DNA of 64,000 bases from Anastrepha obliqua (GCF_027943255.1 NC_072893.1:25256001-25320000), one strand, 5' to 3'. Shown: positions 31,380-42,690, counted from the stretch's first letter. A program made the numbers and translations. The notes: generated by a model from the letters alone, not told the origin.

Positions 31380-32330
31380 CTCGGGAGTATAGGGCCTCGA
31401 CACGACTCTTCCATCGAACACGGTTCTGTGCTGTTGTTTTTGCACCGTCCCATGAGATGTCGGCATCTGCTAGTTCGCGCAACATCGAACTTCTCCAAGT
31501 GTTTTTGGTCGACCGCGACCTTTGCTCCCTTGCGGGTTCCAGTCCAGTGCCATTTTCTTGATACTATCTGGTAGTTTTCTCAATGTGGGACCTATCCATC
31601 GTCACTTATTGCGTTTGGTTTACCTAAGGATGGGCTCCTCATCCGTTAATCTCCACAATGCGTCGTTACTGATGGTGTTTGGCCAGAATATTCTGCAGAT
31701 AGAGCGGAGGCATTTGTTGATGAAAGTTTGTAGACTCTGTGTGACGGTGTTAGAGACCGGCTATGCTTTGCTTCCGTACAACAATATGGACTTCACGCTT
31801 GAGCCGAATATTCGTAGTTTAGTGCGTCTGGAAATTTGCGAACTCCCCCATACTGTATGCATTCGACCGAATGGAGCCATTACTTTGTTTAGCCTGCAGT
31901 TGACATCTTAATCTGCTCCACCATTTGCCGTTATGATGCAGCGGAGGTAGCAGAAGTTTTCGACAAATTCCACCGGGCATCCGTCAACTAATATCTGCCT
32001 TGCGTTATTGTGGTTAACTCTCATCCGACAGTACGTGCCATTGAGACTAGTCTGTGCGCCTTCGCTTGCATGCCAGAGAGTTTGTGAGAGGGGAGGCAGA
32101 TGTAATTGGTGAAGTCCAGGTCCTCAAGATGTCTGGTGAAACTCCATACGATGCCTTTTTTTCTACAGCGTCAGTTGGCTCATGACGTCATCAAGGACTC
32201 GCCATCGGCCCGAGAAGGGGCGACAGGGGACAACCTTGCCTTACGCCTGTGTTGATAGTGAATGGATCGCTGATATCGCTTTTGTGAAGCACTGCCAGTT
32301 CGGATTTCTCGTAGAGGGCTTTGATGAAGG
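31380..32330 (-). pseudogene. RTE-like LINE fragment (HmRTE-type), decayed
   Basis: Minus-strand pieces: SDISDPFTINTGVRQGCPLS (32290-32230; RT motif B), VWSFTRHLEDLDF with the catalytic YADD replaced (32140-32090), NARQILVDGCPVEFVENFCY, then VKSILLYGSKA, KCLRSICRIFWPN, DALWRLTDEEPI and MALDWNPQGSKGRGRPKTL (31555-31500). The order and the ALDWNPQG..RGRP end match RTE-like elements such as those described in butterflies and other invertebrates. Many stops. It differs from the 53138 RTE. Confidence 0.72.
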
Positions 32331-32824
32331 ACAGAAATAAAATGCATTTTGTGTCATGGAATATTTCATCACTTGCCGGATGTAGCTACGAACTGGCTAA
32401 AACGTTACGGAAGCGATCCGTTGACATAGCTTGAAACTCCTGGAATCTCCTGGTATGGCAGGCGCGGTGCAGGGGCTTAATCGAATCTCTAAACGGATCC
32501 AGGCACCAAGAGAAATTGTCGTTCAGACGAAACTCACTCTGATGTGTGGTACGGCTTGATAACGATGGCCAAGAGCTGTCACCTTCTAATCCAGGGTGTT
32601 ATGCGCCACCGTGCCCATTGGATGATTTGACGCCAGGAGGTAAATTCGGTTGTATTTTAACAGCCCCTCGTCTACACCGGGCCTAATTGAGCAGTAACTG
32701 TAGCCTTACCGGGACAAGGGACGCTGGCGCGGCGGACCCATTGAAATCTCTAAAAAATTTGAAGACCGCCGAACTTGCCTCGTATGAACAAAGCTTGCAA
32801 ACAAGAAACAAAGTGAAAAGTGAA
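32331..32824. other. Repeat-like sequence of unknown family
   Basis: The block 32560-32770 has GC-rich, structured-looking segments (GCGCCACCGTGCCCATTGG, GGGACGCTGGCGCGGCGGAC) like a LINE 5' UTR, but I cannot place it. The element at 31380-32330 does not extend into it with any confidence. Confidence 0.35.
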
Positions 32825-33120
32825 TAATTGGCGCGTAATTCTTTTTGGTTGTTTGGCCCAGTTCCTCCTCCTATTTGTGGTTAGCGTCTTGATGTTTTTC
32901 CACAAATGGAGGAATTTGCAGTTTCAAGCCGTCTCCGAACGGCAGATATTTTGTATGAGAAGCTTTTTCATGACAGAAATACACCCAGAGGTTTGCCATT
33001 GCCTGCCGATGGGCTACCGTTATTAGAAAAAGCGTTTTCTTCATTTTTGTCTTTCACCAAGATTCGAACCTACGTTCTCGCTGACTTGCGAATGGTAGTC
33101 ACGCACCAACCCATTCATCT
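32825..33120 (-). repeat. tRNA-derived SINE, full-length copy
   Basis: Opposite ends: AATTGGCGCGTAATTC at 32825 (the 3' end of the SINE, read inverted) and AAGATTCGAACCTACGTTCT (B box, inverted) followed by TAGTCACGCACCAACCC (A-box side) up to 33115. The body blocks TGGAGGAATTTGCAGTTTCA and CCCAGAGGTTTGCCATTGCC are shared with other copies. Confidence 0.8.
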
Positions 33121-33339
33121 TGACTTTATTTCTCTCTATGCTGCCCAGGTAGGATGAGGCCAAAAGAGCAAAAAGCATAATTTTTATGAAAATCTGGAAG
33201 GTTTCATGCAGGACCTGCCATTGGAAGAAAGGAAAATCGAAATCGAAAATCTCTTTCAGGCCATTCACATCTTGAAAAAACGTTTGGTCGAGTTCCAAGA
33301 GATCGAGTATGGAAGACACTTAGAGAAAAGCATAGGAAT

Positions 33340-33900
33340 TACATGCGACATCACAAGTCTTGTGTGCTAGCGATCACACATCAGGGCTCGGCCCTCAGTC
33401 CCTTATTATACCTGGTTATAGATACTCTAACACGCAAACTGCAAGACGCATTGCCGTGGACACTGTTGTACGCCGATGATGTCGCACTACTTTCTGAAAA
33501 TGCTGATGTTTACAAAATAAATTGTCACTGTAGGCTGAAGTCTTGGAAATAAGCAGACAGAAAACAAAGCACGTCACTTTCGCTTTTAATAATAGTGGCC
33601 GGATTCCGAAATCTCATATCGATGCCGAAACGATATCCATGTCTGCCGGTTTCAAATGTCTTGGCTCCATTGTAAGCTGGCAAAGTTGGCGCGCAGTCTC
33701 AGGAGTCTTGAGTGAGAAAAATATGCCAAATAAAAAGCCACCTGCCATGGCGTATGCCTCAGAATGCTGCCCGTTGTCTGCTAAACAGAAAATTAGAATC
33801 CATGTGGCGGAGATGAGAATGTTGCGATCTAGTAGCGTGAACTGGCTGACTGTATCAAAAGCCGTCAAGAGGTTCAATCTACTAAGGCAGTCTTCTCGCT
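33340..33900 (+). pseudogene. RTE-like LINE fragment, second lineage
   Basis: Plus-strand frames read QGSALSPLLYLVIDTLTRKL, then LLYADDVALLSENADVYK (RT motif C, YADD intact), then KTKHVTFAFNNSG, SAGFKCLGSIVS and ECCPLSAKQKIRIHVAEMRM. The LGS, ECWPL..K and HVAEMRMLR features are typical of RTE-like elements. It is truncated on both sides and has one frameshift near 33545. Confidence 0.72.
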
Positions 33901-33939
33901 AGGGCGGTTTGGGTTAAGCCTGAGGTTAACCTAAGTGTT

Positions 33940-34900
33940 TAAAGCTGTAAGTGCTGTGTAGGATAGGTAGATAAGTAGGTAGGCTGTGGGGTTACTATGC
34001 TCTCTACGGAAGGCATGTTTATGTAGAGCTGGGTCAGATGTTTCGTGAGGAGTGGGAAGAGTAGCAGAGCCTCAAGGGTCTTCCCTATTAGGGAAAGGAG
34101 AGTTATCGCGCGATAAAACTCCCCTTGGTTGACGGATTTCAATAGTGGGGCTACCCTCCGTGCAATGGATCCATGTTTTTCAGCATCAGCATGTTAATTC
34201 CATTCGAGTCATTCTGGCTTTGGAAGCTTTCACTTTGTTGATGACTACTTACACGTCATGTTGTGTAGCAGTTTGTGCAGCAGTCTGGTGGCACGGCACT
34301 TTGACCTATCGACCAGAGAATACCGGCTAAAAAACTATAAAATCCTCTCTTCGGATCCGACGAAATACAACCACCGAAAGTAATTCGCACCCTGTCTTTG
34401 TGCTTTATCGGGTTCGATAGGAACCTTACGGTGTACCACAGCTGACTCACATGGGAGATGAAGTTGCAGGTCTTCAGGTGCTCCGTCCATTTGATCCGCT
34501 TCCAAATTAAGATCCCTTGTTCGGGGATCCCCGGGATCGGTACGGCGTAAGCGGTCACGCTCGACTACCTCGACTGGGAAATTGGGATGTATGTTAACGG
34601 ATCTCTCCATCTAGGATGAAGCGAGCCATAGAAGCGATGATCGCCTTGCGGAATTCGCGTTCGGCTACGTGCACATCGGTAAAGATGGGAAGAGCGCAGA
34701 AGGTATCGTAGGTGAATTCCGCGAAGCCAGCAGGGGTGGGAGTAAAGTTGCTCGATCGAGATCCGAGGATCCGTAGAGACTCCTTTTGTGTTGCTTAATG
34801 GCTGTTCCAGCGCATTTCGCGAGGTAGTGGCTGGAGGGGCTAAGTGCACCTAATGGCGGCAGCAACATGCGGACCACTCCCAATGTGTCTTAAGACCTGA
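33940..34900 (-). pseudogene. Jockey-like LINE fragment
   Basis: Minus-strand pieces in coding order: REFRKAIIASMA (34670-34630), NIHPNFPVEVVERDRLRRTD and PGDPRTRDLNLEADQ (34600-34510), WTEHLKTCNF, FLSNPIKHKDRVRITFGG and SDPKRGFYSFL (34490-34320), then YRAITLLSLIGKTLEALLLF and LLTKHLTQ (34120-34040). This is the linker and RT fingers of jockey-type LINEs (RPISLL..GK.LE). Frameshifts and deletions, no catalytic YxDD. Confidence 0.7.
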
Positions 34901-35725
34901 GCGTGTCTTAAAGAGGCACCACCTGTCGAACTAATTGTATCTAACCGATGTGGAGTTTGGGTGGAGCCGTCTTTGACATATGCAGCAAAAATAAACTTCT
35001 GGTCCAAGGTTACCCTCAATGCCAGTATTGCTGCATGGAGCAGCTCTAGTGACGATAAACGAGGCTAGTTTACTGATGCCTCAGCCCTTCGTCGAGTTAT
35101 TCTGGTACGTAGAACCGGCTGCCAATGGAATATTTCTTGTTTCGTGTTATTATTTTCTCAATACCGGTACTTTGAAGTGGTCGTCTCCCACAATTATTTT
35201 GTTGTTGTTGTTGTTGTTGTTAACAGCATAGGTAGCCCTGTCAGTGTAGTCATATCATCGTTCGTCTTCGTCTAGCTCATCTAGGGGTAGGCCCAGGAAA
35301 CATGCTGTTTCGACAGGTTGGGTCCAGAGGGAGAGGGGGGTTAGATGAGTCGGTTTAAGGAAGGGGGCATGTGAAGAGGTGGTTAGTGTCGTGCGGGGTA
35401 CCTTCACATGCCGGACACATTCCCATTCCCATGGCAGCCGGTTCTACGTACCGGAATGACTCGGGTTTTTCCCGGCCAAGGGCTGCCGCCCCAGTATACT
35501 AACCTTGTCTAGTGAAACCCATATCATCCCACAATTATTTTGTACTTTATTGTGCTTATTTTGTAATCTAATAATAGAATTTAAAGCTTTAAATTAAATG
35601 TTCTTCCAATAAAAAATGATTATAAGTGAATATTATTCCTTTCCGGTGTTTGTATTATGCAATAAATTTTCATTTTTAGCGTTAAATTTACATATAAATT
35701 TTAATGATAATTTATGAAGAAAATA
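34901..35725. other. Repeat-derived, includes a (GTT)n microsatellite
   Basis: A (GTT)n run lies at 35201-35222 and GGCAGCCGGTTCTACGTACC, a block of the (GTT)n-ended repeat family, at 35433-35452 with CCGGCCAAGGGCTGCCGCC after it. So a diverged copy of that family, perhaps split, is present. Nothing else is recognised. Confidence 0.45.
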
Positions 35726-36087
35726 AAGCGTTTTTCAATAAGGGCGGGTAGATGTGCAGAATGTCAATCGTGGCGATTGCTGTGTGACACGTAGCGCCGT
35801 CCTGCTGGAACCACATGTCGTCTAGGTCCATATGGTTCAATATGGGCCATAAGAAATTGGAAGGGCGTCTACCGAAAAATGGGCGCAATGCGTGCAACGT
35901 TTGCGTTAATGAACACTCATTTTGATAATAAAGTTTTATAATTTGAACGTGTTGTTCAATCGTGTAAGTTGCCATGATGATTTGGCATAAACAACTGAAT
36001 AATAAACAAAAGATTTGACAGATGTCACCAAAACAAAATGGCTGCCACAGGGCGCCAAAATCGACCCGCGCCAATTGAAAAACCCTT
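35726..36087 (-). mobile_element. Rosa-like deletion-derivative MITE (copy 2)
   Basis: A 362-bp element flanked by TA on both sides (35724-35725 and 36088-36089). Read on the minus strand it has the ATTGGCGCGGGTCGATTTTG end, the frame MATYTIEQHVQIIKLYYQNE, RPFFG, PSNFLWPILNHMDLDDMWFQ and QDGATCHTA, then HIYPPLLK in the other end. The same fusion as in 13679-14046 shows that a single deletion derivative multiplied. Confidence 0.85.
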
Positions 36088-36340
36088 TAGTATAAATCAA
36101 AAAGCTGATATTTCAACTACATTTTTGTGTAGTCATTTTTAAATTAGATCCACACATTTAGACATCATAAGCAAAACTTTTGTTGCCATAATGGAAAGTC
36201 AACCCAAAAAGTTAATTAAAAAGTATTTTTTTCGAAAGAGTTCGAAAATATAATATTATAAATAAGTAATTTTAAGTTCACAGTAAATTTCCAACGAAAT
36301 GAAAAAAAATAATTATTAAACACTTGCTGCATACTGTGTT

Positions 36341-36494
36341 CCATTTCCATCCCATTATGGCTCTCCGTATCAGCTGCGACCATGCAAGATATATTTAATT
36401 TGTGAATCTAAACAAACCGGCCTCAAATTAGAAGAAGGTAAATAAGGTGTCTTTCGCCGTAAATATAAATGTATTAAAATGTTTTCTTCCTTAG
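36341..36494 (+). promoter_or_regulatory. MED20 5' UTR exon and first intron
   Basis: A non-coding exon appears to end at AGAAGAAG|GTAAATAAGG (intron from 36437), and the intron ends TTTTCTTCCTTAG at 36494, two bases before the ATG. The 58-bp intron size is normal for flies. The promoter itself was not identified. Confidence 0.55.
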
Positions 36495-36496
36495 CA

Positions 36497-37240
36497 ATGG
36501 GTGTCACTGTATTGCTGCCATATCAGATACCAGAGGGGAAAACTGGCGCGCAAGCAATTGACTACCTTACAAAGCGCCTTTTGGCGCTGGGTGCCATCCA
36601 TACCGGCCAATTCCTGGTAGATTGCGAAACTTACATTTCCACACCACCCCATGGCCCAGCCAAAACTGTGCATGTACTTCACGATTCCGAATATCCAGCA
36701 ACCACCTTCGCTACATTAGACAATGGTGCTGGCAAGCAAATACCACTAGTGGCAGACAACCTCTTCGATTTGCTTATGCTCAAAATGACAACGGTGTACA
36801 CGTCTAAAAAGCAAACGAAAATCGAATCAAAGGGCGCACGTTTTGAATATGGTGATTTCCTCATAAAACTAGGTTCGGTGACCATGATGGAGAACTTCAA
36901 AGGCATACTCATTGAGATCGAATATCGGCCGTGTGTAGTACTTTCGTATTGTTGGGAAATGATACGTGAAATGCTGCAAGGTTTTCTAGGCATGCAAATC
37001 GCCAAAGAATACCCCGCTTACTTTTCACAGCAAATATTGAATCCTATAGGCCAGCAGCAGATACATCCAAAACAAAATGATGTCTACGAACCAATTGATA
37101 CGATTAATCAGTATTTGGAGAGTTTTACAAATTATCGCAAACAAAATGTGCTGCCGGTGGCGAGCAGTGGCGGTGCAGCATCAGCGCAAAATTCGGCAGC
37201 TGGCATGCAGGGCGGCAATCAACGAATGCGGCTCTTATAG
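36497..37240 (+). CDS. MED20: Mediator complex subunit 20 (MED20)
   Basis: 247 residues from the ATG at 36497 to TAG at 37238-37240. The N-terminus MGVTVLLPYQIPEGKTGAQ is the family start; the longer frame from 36479 begins inside the intron, so I take 36497. Further conserved blocks are GAIHTGQFLVDCETYIS, VLHDSEYPATTFATLD, FDLLMLKMTTVYTSKKQTKI, FEYGDFLIKLGSVTM and ILIEIEYRPCVV, the single MED20/TRFP domain. The C-terminus is a Gly/Ala/Ser/Gln-rich tail. MED20 sits in the Mediator head module with MED18 and MED8 and helps RNA polymerase II start transcription in the nucleus. Length is close to that of other insect MED20 proteins. Poly(A) signals AATAAA lie at 37356-37366. The gene is intact and is surrounded by transposon debris. 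Confidence 0.96.
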   Translation: MGVTVLLPYQIPEGKTGAQAIDYLTKRLLALGAIHTGQFLVDCETYISTPPHGPAKTVHVLHDSEYPATTFATLDNGAGKQIPLVADNLFDLLMLKMTTVYTSKKQTKIESKGARFEYGDFLIKLGSVTMMENFKGILIEIEYRPCVVLSYCWEMIREMLQGFLGMQIAKEYPAYFSQQILNPIGQQQIHPKQNDVYEPIDTINQYLESFTNYRKQNVLPVASSGGAASAQNSAAGMQGGNQRMRLL

Positions 37241-37355
37241 TAGTAGTTACTTATTTTAGTCGGCGGTATTTTAAGAGTTTTATTTTTAAAATAGTTAAGT
37301 AACATAGAAGAAATGATAGTGAAAAGGTTTAGAAACTGGTCTAAGTTTCATTTTG

Positions 37356-37366
37356 AATAAAATAAA
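37356..37366 (+). terminator. MED20 poly(A) signal
   Basis: Overlapping AATAAA hexamers (AATAAAATAAA) about 120 bp after the MED20 stop, followed by T/G-rich sequence. Confidence 0.7.
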
Positions 37367-37379
37367 TTTGTACGGTGTA

Positions 37380-38394
37380 TACCTCGCTTTCCTAGTAGCG
37401 GGTTGTCGTTGCCGGGACGAGCTGTAGCAGCGGCACATAAGGCAAGATTTTTATTTAAAATTTTCCACGACGAATTGATAATAGGAGCAATGGGTACTAA
37501 CGCTTGGCGTTTTTTTAGTTGAGCTCCAAAACTGGCAGTTCCACTTTGCTAGTAAAGCATCAACACAAGGTGGCGCAAAATTAATCACCCTATCAAAATA
37601 TATCACCGAGTTGTAGCAGCGATACGAGTCGGTGGTATATCTGAGAAAGGACTGGTTTATAAATTTAAAAAATTAGCGCAGTTTTCGGAATTCGCGAAGG
37701 ATTCTAATCAGTGTAATCAATTTCAGTACTTTAAAACGACGTTTTTGTATTTTATGAAAAATACTTCGGACCTGGGCAGCAGGTAATATTTTATATAAAT
37801 AATTCACTCGATTCCAGCGTCGCCACACAGGTATCTGTTTTTTTGCAAAATATGAGCCAAACGAAGGGAGTTCGGCCAAATGCTTGAGAAAAAATGTGCG
37901 CGATAATATATTAATAATAGAAAATTTATTTTTAACAAAAATGTTTTTGCTCCACCTGGTTACAATTTGTTTGTTTGACTAAAATCAGAAGCCAAATTAA
38001 TTTATTTGTAGTATTAATACAAAAAGTGATTTTAAATAAAATTCCTGCCTTCAGAAGCCTCTAGTGAAATTGAGTGAGTATTTTTCCCCCCCGTTGCATG
38101 TAGAACATTTTAAACTCATCGCTTCTACTTGAGCACTGAGCACTTTTTTAAAGCAGTTTTATGAAAGTTCATTAAAAGGACAGTTGCGGGTTAAAATTTT
38201 CTAAAAAAAATATTCAACAGAAAAATTTATTAGGGATGGGTATATCAAGATGCGCAAACAGCTATAGCAGTACCAGTATAGGGTGCGTTTTTAAGAGCTC
38301 GAGGACTTAAAATGATAATTCGAAATATAAATATTGTTGGAATTAATTTTTTGTATTATAATCTGGTAGCTGATTTCATGGCATTTATTTTTGG
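37380..38394. other. Unassigned AT-rich stretch
   Basis: About 1 kb. The piece GGTGGCGCAAAATTAATCAC at 37570-37589 resembles AGATGGCGCAAAATTAGTCA at 62645 and may be a mariner-type terminal repeat. A 68-codon minus frame at 37673-37879 resembles no known protein. Confidence 0.3.
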
Positions 38395-38731
38395 AATATG
38401 ATTTCCGGCAATTGTCCGCCGCGGCTACGAGTTACATCGTCCATTCGATCAGTCGAGTTTTCGATTACTCTCCAATAAGTCTGGCCGTATGGCGTCAATT
38501 GTAGTTTAAATATTGGCTTTCAATGCTTCGATGCATTTGCCTATTGATGGAATAAGTTTCGCCTTCCATCTGCCACTCGTTTCAGTGTCCCATCGGCTTT
38601 GCCACCGCTGCATGGTTTGGTATTTCTTTTTGGAGTCCAAGCATCCATTCGTTCCCTGACCATGAGGTCGACGGGTATCTCCTCGTTGAACACAAAGACT
38701 GCGGCGCCAGAGACAATGCGGTCGGCTGAAG
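38395..38731 (-). pseudogene. R1-like LINE C-terminal fragment
   Basis: Minus-strand translation reads EEIPVDLMVRERMDAW, then WQSRWDTETSGRWKAKLIPS, the RW...GRW...LIP block seen at 9900-10560. It is cut by the Harbinger-like element starting at 38735. Confidence 0.6.
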
Positions 38732-39024
38732 CAAGGGTATATTCAGAAACGCATTATAAATGCGCAGTAATTGCAGCGCTGGCAACACTGCCAATGTGAC
38801 AAGTGATGCAATTGATAGATTTGTTGACGATTTGCAAAAAGATTTGTTGCATTTATGAACGCGTTTTACACTAAAATGGAAGTATTATTGAGTTTAGTTG
38901 TTGACGATATATTTGAAGTAAAAAGTGATAGTTTTTTTGCTAAATTTATGTAAAAACAGACGTGTAAAGCTAAAAAGAAGATCACATATAGTAAGATGTT
39001 CATTAAAACGAAAAATTCCCAAAA

Positions 39025-42000
39025 CACAGTGCTCCTAAAGCAAGGGCAGGGTTTTTGAAAATGGATCCAAGATTTTCCAACGTAGAGTTTTCGTATATGA
39101 CCTCTAGATTTCAAATTTTCAAACCCCGAAATCGTACCTGATCCTATTTTAAAGATAAATGTATGTATTACTTATGTATGCACTTAAATGTAAACCACTT
39201 TCAGCGTAACCCAGGACCAACGACGGGGACGTAGTGGTAACCTGGTCCCATTTTGTTTTTTAAATTTTTTTTGGTTGATTTTTTGTTTTTTTATATTTTT
39301 TTTTGGTTTTTTTTGATTTTTTTAAATGTTATTATTAAATAAAAACTTGAGCGATAACGATACTCCTTGGAATCAAAATTTTGATTATGCATTAAGTGAT
39401 GAAAATTCTACAACTGCTGTAAAAAGCTTCTCTAAGTATAACTCATCTTCGATTGTATTTATTTTATATCTCTCCCAAGTTTGCGAGAATTCACGGTGGA
39501 GTGACTCTCCACTTTGCTCGGACCAATATCCTAGACCATCATTGTGTTTTATGAATTGAAGACATTCCATAATGTGGGTTTTTAAGACATGAATTTTTAA
39601 GGTTACTGAGATGTCTTCAATTTCATGTAAAGCAATCAAAGCTTTGTTTAACTTATCCAAATGAACGTTTAGTTCTGGTCTTACTTTTCCAGATGTAAAA
39701 CTACAATCGACAACTTTATTCATTATTACAAAAGCATTGGTAAAAGGTATGATTTTTAAATATCCCACAGTTTCATAAATCTCAGGATCATTTAGTTTGT
39801 GAGCTTCTTTTAAAAGTTTCCTACATGCATTGCCTTCGAAACAATCTCCGTGGTAGTTTTTGGAAATAAGTTTTAATTTTTTTGGCCATATCAAAGCTTT
39901 ATCTTTTCCCAAAAGGGGTACTAAATCTTTCCAAAACAGATGGTTTACGAAGCCCATTAGCACGTGTAATTCAGGAATTACGCATTTTTCTAACACAGTG
40001 ATGTCATCACTTTCGGTAAATAGAGGGAGGTTAATAGTGCTATGAAACTCTTTGCTGTTTTTCTTATTTCCACCAGCAAGATTGAACTGTTCATAATCGT
40101 TTCTTAAATCTCCGTATGATTTCAGTTTGATAACATTGCTTTCAAAATTTACTGCATTGGAACTACATTGACTGTAAAGCACATCTTCCTGTCCAGATGT
40201 CTTGTTTTCTTTCAAGTCGTTAAGTGAAACAAAACAATAAGGACAAGGAAACATTGCAGATGCCGTCTGTTGGCCATTTATGATAAGCATCAATTTAAAA
40301 TCCGAAACGAACTTGAAGGGAATGTTATTTATTTTAGTGATGTCAAACAAAAGTTTTACGTTTTCATACGTATCCTTTATCTTAGGTACAATAGGTACAT
40401 AGTAGTATAACTCGTTTCACGCTCATCAATTTTGCTTTCTTACTTGCGCTACCTCCCTCAGAATAAAGACTTCTCTGATTTTTAATGAATTGTTAAATCA
40501 TCATAATTAAAATCATCACCATCAGAATTTTCTTGAAATATGGATAAAGAAATTTTAAAAAATCCGCGGCCCCCGTCAGCCATTGCTTTAACACAAACAT
40601 TCCCTTCAAGTTTTCTTTCCATAATTACTGCATCAAAAAGTTCTTCCGCATTTGCGTAAACTACTGGTCTTTCTTCTTTTTTTGCATCATCACAATCAAA
40701 AAAGTATTTATCTTTTTTATATATATCTTGTAAAAGTTTCGATTTTTCTGACATGTGCTTCTTATAGTCAACGGGTACTGACTTTCTTCCAACATTTGAT
40801 CTTAAAAAGTTAGCAATGCTTTTCATTTTATTACTGGATAAGCCAAGGTTTACTCGCAAATTATCCAAACGCTATTCACTGAACGTAATGTCCTTTTTTT
40901 CATTAGGATTAACAACAACTCTCATTTTAGAACCCTTCGTACTCAACTCAATTTTCTTATTCTTAATGTATCGATGTATATCGTCTTCAGAATCAATTTT
41001 GGTTCTAATAAAAGTTGACGCAACGATTTCTTGCTTGACATCAGGAAGTTGTTCTATTATTTTTAAAGCATTGCCTTGAATATTATTACATGAATGTTTT
41101 TTGCCTTTACCAATTTCTTGTAAGCATTTTTTACATATTTGTATATTAGTTTTTTCCTTTTTTTGGCTGTCTTTATTTGCAAGTTTGTCAATATTTGAGG
41201 ATCCATAAAGACCATTAGTTGTATCAATCTTAGTTTCGAAATTTCGTTTACAACCCTTACCCTTTACTACTTTCTCATGACCTTTATATCTGCCTGCTAA
41301 ACATACATAACAATTACAACTGTCCATAGATGTGCGAGTACTTTTAGGTAAAACCAAACTATTGTAATCTGGCATGTCTGGAAAAGGTCTTGTAAAAATG
41401 TTGTTACTTGCATCAAAAAGTGTGAGGTAGCAAGTTCTGCATATGCTAAGGGGGTATTTTTCGTTATTTAAATCATAATCTTTGTTTATAAATTTCTTTA
41501 TCAATGTTTCATACTTTTCGTTTATAAGAAATTTATTCGGCTTTTTTTTGCCAAAAGAAATTTTTGTACCGCAAGGTCCGCAGACTTTACGTCTATTTTC
41601 ATCGTGAGAACAAGCTTTCGTATTGTCCATTGCACCATTCTAAACAAGTCAAACACTACTTGAAAATATCTGCAAAGCCTTTTTTATTCGTAATTTAACA
41701 AAAATTATTTCAGTTTTTTAGTGTTGAATAGGACCAAAATGTTTGCGTCAAAGGTGATTTATATTAGGATTGTGAGTTTATTTTAAATTACAGGTATTTG
41801 TGTTGTTGAGATGATGGCTGCTAGACTACAAGTGACTTTTTAGATATTGTGAAATGTACAAATAAACGTCTAGCCTGGCAAGGCCTACTAGATCTTTATC
41901 TGGCGTAGACATGAACCTATGCACATTTAAACTGAAAATAAGTAATGTAAATCTTTCAACTAGATTTACCACAGGTAAACTTACTCTATCTTTAAAATAG

Positions 42001-42119
42001 GATCAGGTACGATTTCGGGGTTTGAAAATTTGAAATCTAGAGGTCATATACGAATACTCTACGTTGGAAAATCTTGGATCCATTTTCAAAAACCCTGCCC
42101 TTGCTTTAGGAGCACTGTG
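39025..42119 (-). mobile_element. RAG1/Chapaev-related transposon with CACAGTG ends
   Basis: A 3095-bp element with near-identical terminal inverted repeats of about 125 bp, beginning CACAGTGCTCCTAAAGCAAG at 39025 and the inverse ending at 42119, flanked by AAAA on both sides (39021-39024 and 42120-42123), compatible with a 4-bp duplication. The minus strand codes a long protein, now in three pieces, with a cysteine-rich N-terminal region and a DDE core. The superfamily (Chapaev / N-RAG-TP type, related to Transib and RAG1) is inferred from motif order and the ends. Confidence 0.75.
39385..41630 (-). pseudogene. RAG1/Chapaev-like transposase, interrupted
   Basis: Piece 1 (41630-40872) has a Cys-rich zinc-binding N-terminus: CSHDENRRKVCGPCG, YPLSICRTCYLTLFDAS, LPKSTRTSMDSCNCYVCLAG and QICKKCLQEIGKGKKHSC, like the N-RAG region. 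A TAG at 40872-40874 ends it, but the same frame continues as piece 2 (40868-40482), which holds a likely first Asp in CVKAMADGGRGFFK (codon 40575-40577). A frameshift between 40481 and 40351 leads to piece 3 (40350-39385) with a likely second Asp in FKFVSDFKLML (residue 17), a PCPYC zinc motif, and a likely catalytic Glu in GYWSEQSGESLHREF (residue 278), which parallels the GAWASEGNES segment of RAG1. Repair of one stop and one shift would restore the frame, so decay is recent. Confidence 0.72.
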
Positions 42120-42690
42120 AAAAATAAATCTTTTTTTCCTAGTCGCTAATGCTTTTTAATTTATTGTGATTGTAATTCATTACTTTTCCAATTTTCAAAA
42201 AAAAAAAAAAAAAAATCTTTTTTTGAAACAATTAGAAAATTTTCGCTGCGCGATTTGCCCGTCTATTTTCACATCTTTATTCACTTTTTTTATTTCTTCC
42301 GCCACAAGCCACTCTTTTTCCTCCTCCCTGAAGCAAATTCACTTTCCATGCTCAGTCGGACTCTGAGAAGCACCTTTACTTCCGAAGTACTTAGATAATC
42401 GCTAAAATCAAGAAAAATGTTATAAAATATTGTTTTAATAACGTATATTTAATATATCTTTGCATTAAAAGCTAAAAAATTAGTTTTATACTCACTTTTC
42501 ATCAGACATCATATTAGCGTAATCAGCGGCAGTATTAAAATTTTTCCTGCAAATAATGCGTGACGTTTGATACAAAAATGGCGTTTTGGAACGCGACGCA
42601 TTTGCAGTACTGCCATATTTGCATTTCTGAACGCATTGCCAACACTGCAAAAGTACGTTGCGCATTATAATGCGTTTCTGAATATACCCC

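Larger units (their letters stand above)
38735..42689. mobile_element. Harbinger-like non-autonomous element (outer)
   Basis: Left end GGGTATATTCAGAAACGCAT and right end (inverted) GGGTATATTCAGAAACGCAT are identical for at least 20 bp, and CAA flanks both sides (38732-38734 and 42690-42692), a 3-bp duplication as in PIF/Harbinger. Without the 3.1-kb inner element it would be about 860 bp. No transposase of its own was found. The superfamily call rests on duplication length and the GGG start. Confidence 0.6.

Noticed and set aside
36479..36496. Upstream Met of MED20 at 36479
   Set aside because: These six codons are the end of a pyrimidine-rich intron (TTTTCTTCCTTAG); the family start is at 36497.
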